38,634 nucleotides of DNA, from assembly GCA_900540475.1 (NCBI GenBank), contig UQGG01000059.1, forward strand, positions 1 to 38,634, in the 5' to 3' direction. Both the position numbers and the translations under genes were made by a program. The DNA is from an uncultured Robinsoniella sp. (GTDB lineage: Bacteria > Bacillota > Clostridia > Lachnospirales > Lachnospiraceae). This document shows, in pieces, positions 19,781 through 28,302 of the stretch (the stretch's first letter is position 1; the number at the start of each line of letters is the position of its first letter). A model generated the notes under the pieces. The model made no database searches, had not been told where the DNA came from, and saw nothing but the letters and a program-made list of their open reading frames with translations.

Positions 19781-19941
19781 CAAAAAGAAAAAATGAAAGG
19801 GGGTGTCGAATCACGATTTTTAAGGGACCGAATACAAGATAAGCATGTTCCGCAGAATTTTGTGGGAGTATAAAATAGAGTGTGTAAGTTCCTAAAAAGA
19901 GCTTCACACTCCTTTTTGTCAGAATGTTCTTAACATGAGAA
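19781..19941 (+). other. Junction region after the giant gene
   Basis: Short non-coding stretch between the giant gene and the truncated permease. It contains the operon terminator. The coding homology of the next gene begins abruptly about 25 bases after that terminator, which marks a likely deletion or insertion boundary. Confidence 0.4.
19878..19918 (+). terminator. Rho-independent terminator
   Basis: GAGTGTG (19878-19884) pairs with CACACTC (19905-19911), extended by AAG/CTT with one bulged T, followed by CTTTTTG. It would end the transcript of the kinase-to-giant-protein operon. Confidence 0.8.
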
Positions 19942-20562
19942 GTGCAGCCGTATGAATTGGCATCAAATGATATTTATATCGATTTTCAAACCGCTTCCGA
20001 TTTAGATTCCTATGATTTCGGTACAACATACGCTAAATTTTATGTATCCGATGCCGGCGCACTCAGTGATGTCATAAAAGGCGTGAAAGACCTCGATATC
20101 AATTGGAATCACTATAGCCTAATCGATGGTTTTAACGAATCCGTGGTGGATAGGGACTCCATTAAAAATCTTGCCTACTTATTTTTATTGCTGACGGGAC
20201 TCACTATACTGATCGGTTTCTTTATCATTACACTGATCTTAACCTTACAGTCCAGAGAACGGATTTCGGAAGTGGGAATTTACTTGTCCCTCGGTGTGAA
20301 TAAAGGACGGATCCTGATTCAGCATTTTGCCGAACTCCTGTTGCCGGCAATACTATCCTTGCTGCCAGCACCTTTTATCAGTGCTTTTCTTTTGAAGGCT
20401 CAGGATTATATACAAATAGGCGGAAATTCACCGCAACTACAGCTTTCCGTTTTCGCAACCGTTCTTCTGATCAATTTATGTTTAATCATAATCGCCACTT
20501 ATGCATCCAGCCTCCGGCTCTTTAACACGAAGCCCAGGGACATATTTGTTAAATTGAGTTAA
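19942..20562 (+). pseudogene. FtsX-like ABC permease, N-terminally truncated
   Basis: C-terminal part of an FtsX/MacB-type ABC exporter permease, about 206 readable residues. It has part of the extracellular domain (FQTASDLDSYDFG and on) and three TM helices. The cytoplasmic segment ERISEVGIYLSLGVNKGRILIQH matches the same segment in the downstream permease (KEIGILLALGITPNSILIQH). The N-terminal TM helix and most of the extracellular domain are missing, and the frame closes at a TGA at 19936-19938. No ribosome binding site precedes the first usable GTG (19942). Full-length relatives have 400 or more residues. It is almost certainly non-functional alone. Confidence 0.75.
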
Positions 20563-20576
20563 CAGGAGGAATCATT

Positions 20577-21929
20577 ATGAACCCAATCAGACGCGCGTTT
20601 CTCTATTTCACACGCAAAACAACCCACAGCGCAATAATGGTCCTGATATTGACTGCAATCTCCATTTTAATTTTGACTGTGCTCTCAACCACCGTTGCAG
20701 CGAACCATTATATTCAGCAGATAAAAAATAGTTTCAGCAAAAATATCACCTTGTCCACCTATCGTTCGACCGATGTTCTCACTACCGAAAACATCTTGAA
20801 GATCGCTGACATGGATGACATCGTCAATTTCAATTGTCTATCCAACACCCTGCCCGCGAGATTGTTAAATCATGCTGAGAAACCATTAAATGTTTACACA
20901 AAAAAGGATACTTTGGTGAGCCCGGGCTTTGAACATGCGGGGACGATACGGAGCAACTCGTCCTCAGAACAGGATGAATTGTTCGCCGATGGGACGTTTG
21001 AGCTGATCTCCGGGAGACATCTTAATAAAAATGACAAATGGAAGGTATTGATTCATGGAAATTTAGCAGAATCTAACGGTTTAACCGTGGGAGATTGTAT
21101 CGGGCTGGATTTTCCAAAGGAGATCGTTACAGACCTTTCCAGAGATTATGACACGGCAAATATGGATTTAAAACGAATCAATGTGGAAATCGTTGGTATT
21201 TTTCAGACAGCACAATCGGTGAATGAAGCTGCCGGATTGCAATTATCCCATTTGCTCTACGAGAATAACTGCTATATCGATATGAACACCTATTCTTCCT
21301 TTTTTGGATTAGAAGGGAGCACTTTTTTTCACAAAGTGATGTTTACGATTTCTAATTCTGCCGAGTTAGCCGATGTCGTTAACGTGATTCAAAATATGGA
21401 ATGGATTGATTGGTCTAACTGCAGTATTTGGTCTGATATTAATGAATACGGTCCGACGCTTGATGCACTTTCTTCTTTAAAAGATTTATTGAAAATAGGG
21501 CTTTTGCTTATTCTGCTCGTCTGCTTGTTGATATTAATCATCATCATCTCCTATGTGGTGAAGAGGCGCAAGAAGGAAATCGGCATTTTATTAGCCCTCG
21601 GCATCACTCCGAATTCCATCTTAATACAGCACATCACCGAGGCTCTGCTTTCCACCATTGCGGCAATCCTCTTATCCATAATTTTAAGCGGCGGCATCGT
21701 AAAGAGTGGGAGTGACTATTTGTTAAACACCACAGTAAATCAAACAACTGAAAACGGCTCTGCATCCCATAGTGAACCAGGAACTTTGACGGCAAAATTA
21801 GGGCTTACACTTTCTCCTGCCACAGTGTGGAGTGTCGCCCTTTTAGAATTTGCTTTAGTGACGTTATCCGTCATCGCCGTAAGTGTCCCATATATGCGTA
21901 AGAAGCCAAAAGATCTCATTAAAATATAA
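20577..21929 (+). CDS. FtsX-like ABC transporter permease
   Basis: Membrane subunit of an exporter-type ABC system (MacB/FtsX architecture), 450 residues. One N-terminal TM helix (about 20-42) is followed by an extracellular domain of roughly 250 residues and three C-terminal TM helices, with the cytoplasmic KRRKKEIGILLALGITPNSILIQH segment. It starts at ATG 20577 after AGGAGGA and is followed 17 bases later by its ATPase gene. Codon choice here is richer in C-ending codons than in the flanking glycan genes, which suggests a separate origin. Substrate unknown; such systems export or sense peptides and antibiotics. It needs the damaged ATPase downstream, so present function is uncertain. Confidence 0.85.
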   Translation: MNPIRRAFLYFTRKTTHSAIMVLILTAISILILTVLSTTVAANHYIQQIKNSFSKNITLSTYRSTDVLTTENILKIADMDDIVNFNCLSNTLPARLLNHAEKPLNVYTKKDTLVSPGFEHAGTIRSNSSSEQDELFADGTFELISGRHLNKNDKWKVLIHGNLAESNGLTVGDCIGLDFPKEIVTDLSRDYDTANMDLKRINVEIVGIFQTAQSVNEAAGLQLSHLLYENNCYIDMNTYSSFFGLEGSTFFHKVMFTISNSAELADVVNVIQNMEWIDWSNCSIWSDINEYGPTLDALSSLKDLLKIGLLLILLVCLLILIIIISYVVKRRKKEIGILLALGITPNSILIQHITEALLSTIAAILLSIILSGGIVKSGSDYLLNTTVNQTTENGSASHSEPGTLTAKLGLTLSPATVWSVALLEFALVTLSVIAVSVPYMRKKPKDLIKI

Positions 21930-21946
21930 ATTTAGGAGGTATCTCT

Positions 21947-22603
21947 ATGTTAGAACTCAAAAATATCAGTTTCTCATATAATCGCAGCACCTTCGTGTTA
22001 AAGAATTTAAATGCAGCCTTTTATCCTGGAAAAGTTTATGCCATTATAGGCTCCTCTGGCTGTGGAAAAACCACATTGCTCTCCCTTTTAGGCGGATTGG
22101 ACATTCCGGATGAGGGTACCATTTTCTTAAATGGCAGACCCATAAATGAAAAAGAGCTCCCGGATTATCGTCGGAAAGAAGTAGCCTTTATTTTTCAGAA
22201 TTTCAACCTCATCGATTATCTCACCGCCGAATAGAATTTAAATCTCGTTTCCACTTTGGATGCGCTTCCCGTATTGGAAAAGGTCGGGATCAACAAGAAA
22301 TTGGCAAAACAAAACGTGCTAAAACTCTCCGGAGGTCAACAACAGCGTGTGGCAGTCGCCAGAGCGTTGATTTCTGATGCCTCTATCTTGTTGGCGGATG
22401 AACCCACCGGGAATCTGGACGAAGGGAATACAAGCGCCATCACAAAATTATTAGTCCACCATGCGCACCACCTTGAGGATAAGTGCGTGGTCATCGTTAC
22501 CCATTCCATGGATGTAGCGAATCAGGCGGATGTGGTGTTGAGCCTTGAAGGCGGGGTGTTGAAGCAAATCAGATCAGGGAATATTCCCGGAGTGATGCTC
22601 TAA
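21947..22603 (+). pseudogene. ABC transporter ATPase with in-frame TAG stop
   Basis: MacB/LolD-type ATPase of the exporter. The full frame would encode 218 residues, normal for the family, but TAG at 22232-22234 cuts it after LIDYLTAE, where relatives read E-E-N. Before the stop are the Walker A motif GSSGCGKTT and the Q-loop FIFQNFNL. After it, in the same frame, are the signature LSGGQQQRVAVARAL, Walker B ILLADEPTGNLD and the H-loop VIVTHS. All other residues look intact, so the nonsense change is recent, or a sequencing error, or read through. Ribosome binding site TAGGAGGT lies at 21933-21940. Split products would lack either the nucleotide-binding or the signature half. Confidence 0.85.
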
Positions 22604-22673
22604 AATTTTCTGGTTTTTCGTGTAGCATTTTTAACTCCTCATAGGTGTTAAGAGTGAAAGGAGGGTTAGATGC

Positions 22674-23162
22674 ATGGATCAACAATCGTTGCGTTTGGAT
22701 GATTACACTGAAAAAGTGATTCAATATTATTCAGATATGGTATATCGTCTTGCCTTTGCGAGAACAGGAACAAAGCATGATGCTGATGATATTTTTCAAG
22801 AGGTCTTTTTTCGCTATGTGAAAAAGAAACCGGTATTCCAGGAGGAGGAACACCGAAAGGCTTGGCTCATTCGAGTTACAATAAATTGCTCAAATAACTT
22901 TTGGAGTTCTTTGTGGAATAAAAGGACACAGGAACTTAGTGATGAAATGTTATTTGAAACAAAAGAATCCATAAACCTATACTTTGAATTGCAACAATTA
23001 CCACCCCAATATCGTGAAGTTATTCATCTGTTCTATTACGAAAATATGTCACTTGAAGAAATAAGCCTTGCTCTTAATAGAAAGAACTCAACAGTAAGAA
23101 CTCAACTCACAAGGGCACGAGCTATGCTGAAAAAATTTATGAAGGAGGCAGATTATGTTTAG
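22674..23162 (+). CDS. ECF-type RNA polymerase sigma factor
   Basis: Alternative sigma factor of the sigma-70 ECF group, 162 residues. Region 2 includes ADDIFQEVFFRYVKKKP and KAWLIRVTINC. Region 4 is LPPQYREVIHLFYYENMSLEEISLALNRK, followed by STVRTQLTRARAMLKK. Start is ATG 22674 with AAAGGAGGGT seven bases upstream; the ATG at 22670 is out of frame. Its last eight bases overlap the following gene, a typical sigma/anti-sigma arrangement. It likely directs transcription of its own operon and a small surface-stress or export regulon; the neighbouring ABC exporter is a possible target. Confidence 0.93.
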   Translation: MDQQSLRLDDYTEKVIQYYSDMVYRLAFARTGTKHDADDIFQEVFFRYVKKKPVFQEEEHRKAWLIRVTINCSNNFWSSLWNKRTQELSDEMLFETKESINLYFELQQLPPQYREVIHLFYYENMSLEEISLALNRKNSTVRTQLTRARAMLKKFMKEADYV

Positions 23163-24210
23163 AGAACAATATAACCAACTCATTAATGAAGTTTGTCCGG
23201 ATGAAAATTTACTGCATGATACTATTCGAAAAGCTAAGAAAATTGAAAGAAAATCGCGCATTAAAGTTTATTCATTCCGTAAGCCAGCAATAGCCTTAGT
23301 ATCAATTTGTCTTTGCTTATCACTCGCATTGCCAGTTTTAGCTGCTACGGTAGAACCGATATATGAGCTCATGTATATGGTTTCTCCATCCATTGCACAG
23401 TTTTTTATGCCTGTTCAAAAATCCGATGAAGATAATGGTGTGAAAATTGAGGTTGTATCAGCCTACATCCATGATAATACGGCAGAAATTTATATAACTC
23501 TGCAAGATTTAACGGAAAATCGCATTGATGAAACAACAGATCTTTTTGACAGCTACTCTATAAACCGCCCATTTGACAGCCAGGCACATTGCGAACGTGT
23601 GGGATATGACGAAAGCACAAGGACAGCTACATTTTTAATTACCATAGATGAATGGGGCAGTAAAGATATTGCAAGAGATAAAATAACTTTTTCTGTAACA
23701 CAGTTTTTAAGTAACAAACAAACATTTAACGATATTGAAATCCCTTTATCTCTTTCATCAATCGAAATTGCAAAAGAAACACAAATTGTTTCAAATATCA
23801 CAGGTGGTGGAGGAGTCAATTATAATGAATTTGATGAAGAAAATCCGGTTGCTTTAATTCCTTCTTTACCTATGAGTGAATTTCCTGTGGATGGAATCGA
23901 TATGACGGGTATAGGATATATTGATGGGAAGCTTCACATACAAACGGCGGTTACTGATAGTTTAGAAAAGGATAATCACGGCTTCTTTTACTTAAAAGAT
24001 AGCAATGGCAAAAAAATTGATTACAGCTATAATTTTTATTTTATAAAACAATCCGAGCAACCAGGGCGAATTGACTATTGTAACTATGTTTTCGATATCC
24101 CTCAAAGTGAAATTGCAAGCTACACCTTATATGGAGATTTTGTGATTTCCGGTACTATAACGAAAGGAAACTGGAAAGTTACATTTCCTTTACAATACCA
24201 AAGAGAATGA
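23155..24210 (+). CDS. DUF4179-like membrane anti-sigma factor
   Basis: Probable partner of the ECF sigma factor, overlapping its stop by eight bases. The 351-residue protein has a short cytoplasmic N-terminus (FREQYNQLINEVCPDENLLHDTIRKAKK, in two parts) that should bind the sigma factor. One TM helix lies at about 45-65 (ALVSICLCLSLALPVLAA). The rest is a large extracytoplasmic beta-rich domain with the pattern of DUF4179 proteins (PIYELMYMVSPSIAQFFMP, then KIEVVSAYIHDNTAEIYITL). The signal that releases the sigma factor is not predictable. Confidence 0.8.
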   Translation: MFREQYNQLINEVCPDENLLHDTIRKAKKIERKSRIKVYSFRKPAIALVSICLCLSLALPVLAATVEPIYELMYMVSPSIAQFFMPVQKSDEDNGVKIEVVSAYIHDNTAEIYITLQDLTENRIDETTDLFDSYSINRPFDSQAHCERVGYDESTRTATFLITIDEWGSKDIARDKITFSVTQFLSNKQTFNDIEIPLSLSSIEIAKETQIVSNITGGGGVNYNEFDEENPVALIPSLPMSEFPVDGIDMTGIGYIDGKLHIQTAVTDSLEKDNHGFFYLKDSNGKKIDYSYNFYFIKQSEQPGRIDYCNYVFDIPQSEIASYTLYGDFVISGTITKGNWKVTFPLQYQRE

Positions 24211-24228
24211 GCAATATGCTTATTTACG

Positions 24229-24278
24229 GCTGGCGCGTTTACGATACATAAATCGTAAAGCGCCAGCTCCAATTTTTT
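24229..24278 (+). terminator. Strong rho-independent terminator
   Basis: GCTGGCGC pairs with GCGCCAGC, continued by TTTACGAT pairing with ATCGTAAA, followed by TCCAATTTTTT. The stem is about 16 base pairs. It ends the sigma/anti-sigma transcript. The fucosidase gene ends immediately after it on the other strand, where no T run follows the stem, so it acts in one direction. Confidence 0.9.
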
Positions 24279-25524
24279 ATTTCAGTGACTCAAGTATCAG
24301 ATCTTTTTCTCCCATTTCAACACAGATAACAGTATCGATCGGATGGAAATCAGACTCATCTTCAGAGATATCAAACATCCAGCAAGAGTCCCCTTCACAG
24401 CTTTTAACACAGCTGCCGGTAACCGGTTTGCCGCTGTGAAGCAGATAAGCTTTTTCAATGGTATTGGCAATATTGTTCAGTAACAGTTTCTTTACAGGCT
24501 TTTTCAAGTGAATGTATAAACGGTAATCTTTGCCGGTAAAGATCACATTGTCCATTTCATAGACATAATGAGGAACAGGCTTTGTTGCATAAACACTGTC
24601 TCCACTGCATTTTAGATATTCCGCTATACAATCAAGGATGCGGCAGCTTTCTTCGGGAATACTTCCGTCAGATTTTGGACCGATATTCAGCAGGTAATTA
24701 CCGCCGCGGCTGTTGATTCTAAGCATTAAGTGTATGATCTGCTCCGGGTTTTTCCAATTATGATCATGTTTACTATAAGCAAAAGTATCATTTAGAGTGG
24801 CTGGAACCTCCCAATCTCCGTGAAATGGAAGTGACGGGATTGCATTGTCACCTGTTGTCATATAATCACCAATCTGGTTGCCAATTCTGCCGCTGACTAT
24901 GCAGTTAGGCTGTATGGATTTAATCAGGTCATAAATCTCCTGACTTTCTTCTTTTGTACATCCCATTGGAGTATCCAGCCAGAGCATGTGGACATCACCG
25001 TAGCCGGTAAGCAGTTCTTTAATTTGAGGGAGGCATTTCTCATCCAAATAACGGCGAAAGTTCTTTCCGCTGTTATCTTTCTTGTGTATATATCCGTCGG
25101 GATGATGCCAGTCCTGGGCCTGAGAGTAATAAAGGCAGAATTTCACATCATACTTGCGGCAGGCTTCTCCCAGTTCCGCCACGATATCACGTCCAAAAGG
25201 CGTTGCATCTACAACATTATAGGAAGAGCAATGTGAGTGATAAAGTGCAAATCCATCGTGATGCTTTGCAGTAAATGTCAGGTATTTCATCCCCCAGTCC
25301 CGTGCCTTGCGGACATATTCATCGGCATTGAATTTTACCGGGTTGAATTGGGCTGTCAGTTTTTCATATTCGGGAATAGGGATATCCAGATCGTTCATAA
25401 TCCATTCTGCAATATTATCTGTCACTTGTCCGTTGTATTCTCCTGCTAAGATGGAATATAGTCCCCAGTGGATAAACATTCCGTATTTCGCTTCCTTAAA
25501 CCATTTCTGTTTTGTATCATACAT
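24277..25524 (-). CDS. GH29 alpha-L-fucosidase, cytoplasmic
   Basis: Retaining exo-fucosidase that removes alpha-linked L-fucose from oligosaccharides, 415 residues, with no signal peptide. GH29 blocks: KYGMFIHWGLYS near the N-terminus, AKHHDGFALYHS, SQAQDWHHPDGY, the nucleophile Asp184 in MLWLDTPMG, GDWEVPATLNDTFAYSK, and LLNIGPKSDGSIP. The start is placed at ATG 25524 because AAAGGAGA (25532-25539 on this strand) is seven bases upstream; the frame stays open eleven codons further without a site. It is divergent from an AraC regulator, which probably controls it. The linkage specificity (alpha-1,2 versus 1,3/1,4) is not evident. Cytoplasmic location implies import of fucosylated oligosaccharides. 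Confidence 0.94.
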   Translation of the reverse strand: MYDTKQKWFKEAKYGMFIHWGLYSILAGEYNGQVTDNIAEWIMNDLDIPIPEYEKLTAQFNPVKFNADEYVRKARDWGMKYLTFTAKHHDGFALYHSHCSSYNVVDATPFGRDIVAELGEACRKYDVKFCLYYSQAQDWHHPDGYIHKKDNSGKNFRRYLDEKCLPQIKELLTGYGDVHMLWLDTPMGCTKEESQEIYDLIKSIQPNCIVSGRIGNQIGDYMTTGDNAIPSLPFHGDWEVPATLNDTFAYSKHDHNWKNPEQIIHLMLRINSRGGNYLLNIGPKSDGSIPEESCRILDCIAEYLKCSGDSVYATKPVPHYVYEMDNVIFTGKDYRLYIHLKKPVKKLLLNNIANTIEKAYLLHSGKPVTGSCVKSCEGDSCWMFDISEDESDFHPIDTVICVEMGEKDLILESLK

Positions 25525-25594
25525 AGCGGCATCTCCTTTGATTTTTTGTGCTTGCATAAGTAGAACTTTTATTTTTTCATGTTAACATACCAAT

Positions 25595-25624
25595 ATTATA
25601 AGATTGACATCAGGAAAAAGGCAA
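25595..25624 (-). promoter_or_regulatory. Candidate fucosidase promoter
   Basis: On the minus strand TTGCCT (25619-25624) and TATAAT (25595-25600) are separated by 18 bases and lie upstream of the fucosidase start. It overlaps the divergent promoter, so the two genes cannot easily be initiated together. Confidence 0.5.
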
Positions 25625-25630
25625 TATAAT
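25604..25630 (+). promoter_or_regulatory. Candidate promoter of the AraC regulator
   Basis: TTGACA at 25604-25609 and TATAAT at 25625-25630, spacing 15. It lies inside the 5' part of the longest open frame, so that frame's first codons should not be transcribed; this supports a downstream start for the regulator. Confidence 0.55.
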
Positions 25631-25654
25631 ATTATAATGAAAGGATGTGATTTT

Positions 25655-26521
25655 TTGACTTTTCCGGATGTCATTACAAAAGTTATCCACTGCGTATATT
25701 ACCGCAATAACCAAGACTGGAACTATCCTGTAAATATCTATCCCTATAATACCCTTTATCTTGTTTTGGATGGTGATGGTGAAATTCTTATTGGTGACCA
25801 TATGATCCGTCTGCTGCCGGAACATGCGTATTTAATACCGCCAAACACACAGTTTTCCTGTAAGTGCAGTCATTATATAGAAAAGATATATATTGATTTA
25901 CACGCGGAACTGCTGCCAGGACTGGATATTTTTGGTGCCTTGAATGGGATTGCTTCTGTGTCCCTTGCCAGGGATGAGATTCTGGCTGTGATCAGCCGCA
26001 GCAGCAATCCAATTTCCTCTGGGGACAACCCGGCATTTATTATTTTGGAACCCAATTCTTTCTGCGATAAGCTCTGGTATGATGCTTTTTTGTTAAAGCT
26101 TCTTTCACTCCTGATACCGGAAAACTGGACATCTCCAGATAGTCAGATCATGCGCCATCGGGCTATTTTAGATGATATTGATGTCAATCTTTCAGCAGCA
26201 TTGCGGATGAGCGAAATCGCCGATAGACACGGCTGGCATCCTTCCACTCTCAGCAGGGCATTTCAAAAGGATTTCGGCTGCAGCATCAAAACATATGTGG
26301 AAAAACTGCTTTCCGCCCGACTCCGCCAGGAACTGGTAACCACTGATAAAACCATTAAAGAATTGGCAGCGCAGTATCAATTTTGTGATGCTTACTATTT
26401 GTCTGCTTTTTTTAAGCGGCAAGAGGGAGTTTCGCCAAGGGAATACAGGCTTGTTAATAGGAGAATAGAACTGCATACAGATGTATTGAAAGGTCAGATT
26501 CATGAAGCGAATGATTGTTAA
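25655..26521 (+). CDS. AraC-family transcriptional regulator
   Basis: About 288 residues: an N-terminal cupin-like sensing domain (YNTLYLVLDGDGEILIGD, then LLPEHAYLIPPNTQFSC) and a C-terminal AraC DNA-binding domain. The first helix-turn-helix is in LRMSEIADRHGWHPSTLSRAF and the second in IKELAAQYQFCDAYYLSAFF, with the family tail KRQEGVSPREYR. The start is placed at TTG 25655, about ten bases after AAAGGATG; ATG 25637 and TTG 25604 are alternatives, but the promoter overlaps both. Divergent from the GH29 gene, it is probably a sugar-responsive activator of it. The inducer is unknown; fucose or a fucosylated glycan is plausible. Confidence 0.88.
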   Translation: MTFPDVITKVIHCVYYRNNQDWNYPVNIYPYNTLYLVLDGDGEILIGDHMIRLLPEHAYLIPPNTQFSCKCSHYIEKIYIDLHAELLPGLDIFGALNGIASVSLARDEILAVISRSSNPISSGDNPAFIILEPNSFCDKLWYDAFLLKLLSLLIPENWTSPDSQIMRHRAILDDIDVNLSAALRMSEIADRHGWHPSTLSRAFQKDFGCSIKTYVEKLLSARLRQELVTTDKTIKELAAQYQFCDAYYLSAFFKRQEGVSPREYRLVNRRIELHTDVLKGQIHEANDC

Positions 26522-26831
26522 TGTTTCAGTTAATGGATATCAAAGCGGTCAAAATGTGTGTTTATAATGTAAGAAATATGCACCTATAGATGTTTGAGTC
26601 TGGTAATGGAAAATGGTATTAAAATATTCATACCTTAAATACTACTTCTTAATACATAGATTAATTTTTTGAAAATTATTATGCTAAAATGACAGACGAT
26701 ACTATTTATAACATACTACAGACTTGTTAAAGTAATAAGTAGTAGTCTATCAGAAAATGGATCAATATGGATCCAAAAAATTGTAGCATTTAAATTGAAC
26801 AGAAATTATCTAACAAAAAGGAGAATGAGGT
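26522..26831 (+). other. Intergenic region upstream of the mucin-binding-like gene
   Basis: About 310 bases without a credible gene. A candidate extended -10 element, TGCTAAAAT, ends at 26690 but has no good -35. An 8-base inverted repeat, TACTACTT near 26640 and AAGTAGTA at 26737-26744, could be an operator. The ribosome binding site AAAAGGAG is at 26816-26823. I saw no terminator for the AraC gene. Confidence 0.35.
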
Positions 26832-27995
26832 ATGAAAAGAAAAATAATAACAGTAGTTTTATCTCTGACATTGGTAACAACCATATTTTCAGGTTCAGCA
26901 GCTTCTGCATCTGCTAGTGCAAAATCTGATTACCAGATGGATACCGTATCAGAAAGATATGTGGAGGCAGGAAATACAATTCAGTTTTTAGGGTATAACA
27001 ATCGGGTTTGGCTTACAATTGACTATAGTAACAATTCCATGAAAGCCACGGCATCTGGTGTTAATTCAAACGGAGCATTTGGTTATTCCAGGTACGTAGA
27101 TGTTGAATACTATGATAAAAATGATAATCTGGTATTTCGTGAGTCAATACTTGGAGTATCCAATGGACAAGCTCTTGCAAAGAAGATCAATAGTCAACCC
27201 TATCAGAAAGGTGCATATTTTGTAATTAATCATCAGGAACAGTATACACGCTTTAAAATATCCAGAAATGTACTCGGGGGCTATAATTTTTCAAACGGCA
27301 GTCCTATAGATGCAAGCAAAGGACGTTTTTATATTGGAGGAGATTATTTAGAGTATACAGCAGAAAAAAAATCAGTTCTTTTGACGGAATTGCAGGATGC
27401 TGTTCAGGAGGCGAAACAATATAAGGCGCAAGATTATACACCTACCAGTTTTAACCGGTTGCAAAATGCAATAGAAATGGCGGAAAAAGAAATGGCCGCC
27501 GGAACAACAAACGCTAATTTAAAAGACTTAAAAGCGTTAATTGCAGAAATGACCGGTAAATTAGAACAAAGTAATACCATTATTTTACAAGGACATTATA
27601 ACTATAACCAGGTAACCATTAAATTTGATTATGCAAACAAAAAATTGATAACAAGTTATAATAATGGGGTGCCTCATCCTGGATTTGGAAATAATCTTTA
27701 CTGCAGTGTATACGTTTTAGGCAAAGATGGTAATATGAAGGCAAGCGTAGCTTTAAAAGGAAATGAAGAAAACCGGAAAATAGCAAATGCACTGAATAAT
27801 CTGCAAATAGAAAAGGGCGATAAAATTATGCTCTTACACGAAGAGTCTGCATCACGCTTAAAAGTTATGGGGACTGTTCAGAATGTATCAAAAGATTATC
27901 GTTATAAACGACTGTCAATTTTTACAGTTGGTGATGAAAATCTGATTTTTGACGGTGAAGGTAAGTCTGCAGAGTTAGCAGAATTGTCTAATTAA
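26832..27995 (+). CDS. Secreted protein with two mucin/carbohydrate-binding-like modules
   Basis: Signal peptide (about 1-30, cut after SASASA). Two related beta-rich modules, about 40-150 and 255-355, flank a helical FIVAR-like spacer (about 175-245, LQDAVQEAKQYKAQDYTPTS onward). Each module has the order hydrophobic G-x-N/Y motif, V-x-(L/I)-x-(I/F)-DY, N-x-(M/L)-x-(A/T), F-G, Y-x-x-V-Y/E, G-x(7-9)-A, and a final KG-(D/A)-x-(I/F)-x-(L/I)-x-H-x-E segment (KGDKIMLLHEESASRL in the second). This resembles the putative mucin/carbohydrate-binding domain found beside M60-like peptidases. No catalytic domain, sortase motif or lipobox is seen. Its position near GH29 and GH98 suggests a soluble or loosely bound mucin-binding protein. 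The family assignment is by motif only. Confidence 0.7.
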   Translation: MKRKIITVVLSLTLVTTIFSGSAASASASAKSDYQMDTVSERYVEAGNTIQFLGYNNRVWLTIDYSNNSMKATASGVNSNGAFGYSRYVDVEYYDKNDNLVFRESILGVSNGQALAKKINSQPYQKGAYFVINHQEQYTRFKISRNVLGGYNFSNGSPIDASKGRFYIGGDYLEYTAEKKSVLLTELQDAVQEAKQYKAQDYTPTSFNRLQNAIEMAEKEMAAGTTNANLKDLKALIAEMTGKLEQSNTIILQGHYNYNQVTIKFDYANKKLITSYNNGVPHPGFGNNLYCSVYVLGKDGNMKASVALKGNEENRKIANALNNLQIEKGDKIMLLHEESASRLKVMGTVQNVSKDYRYKRLSIFTVGDENLIFDGEGKSAELAELSN

Positions 27996-28302
27996 AATTA
28001 TTAGAAATTTTAAATACACATACAGAATACTGCTTAAACTCAAGGCTTATCAGCAATAACTTAGGTTTTGTGAGTTTGATTTACTACTAATTTACCACTT
28101 AGGAAAGAGCTTTGATATGATAATATGATTAAGCACATAGAAAATATATGCTGAAAGCAAAAACCGTAGATTATATGTAACTCACTAATTAGTAATACAT
28201 AATCTACGGTTTCTCTTTTGGGAATTTTTAACTTACTAATATTTTCCCATGATACCACCACCTTTTTTTAGTCATCCTCAATATATTTCTTTCGCAAATT
28301 AA
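27996..28302. other. Convergent intergenic region
   Basis: About 300 bases between two convergent genes. It contains the bidirectional terminator and otherwise AT-rich sequence in which I see no gene. The 66-codon minus-strand frame here crosses the terminator stem and has no family features. Confidence 0.5.
28161..28219. terminator. Bidirectional terminator
   Basis: A 14-base perfect inverted repeat, AAACCGTAGATTAT at 28161-28174 and its complement at 28199-28212, with a 24-base loop that can extend the stem imperfectly. TTTCTCTTTT follows on the plus strand and TTTTTGC on the minus strand, so it can end transcripts from both convergent genes. Confidence 0.75.

Noticed and set aside
22232..22234. 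TAG as a pyrrolysine codon
   Set aside because: No pyrrolysine genes are seen here and relatives have an ordinary Glu at the site; a nonsense mutation or base-call error is simpler.
28061..28261. 66-codon minus-strand frame in the convergent intergenic region
   Set aside because: It crosses the bidirectional terminator stem and has no recognisable start signal or motif.
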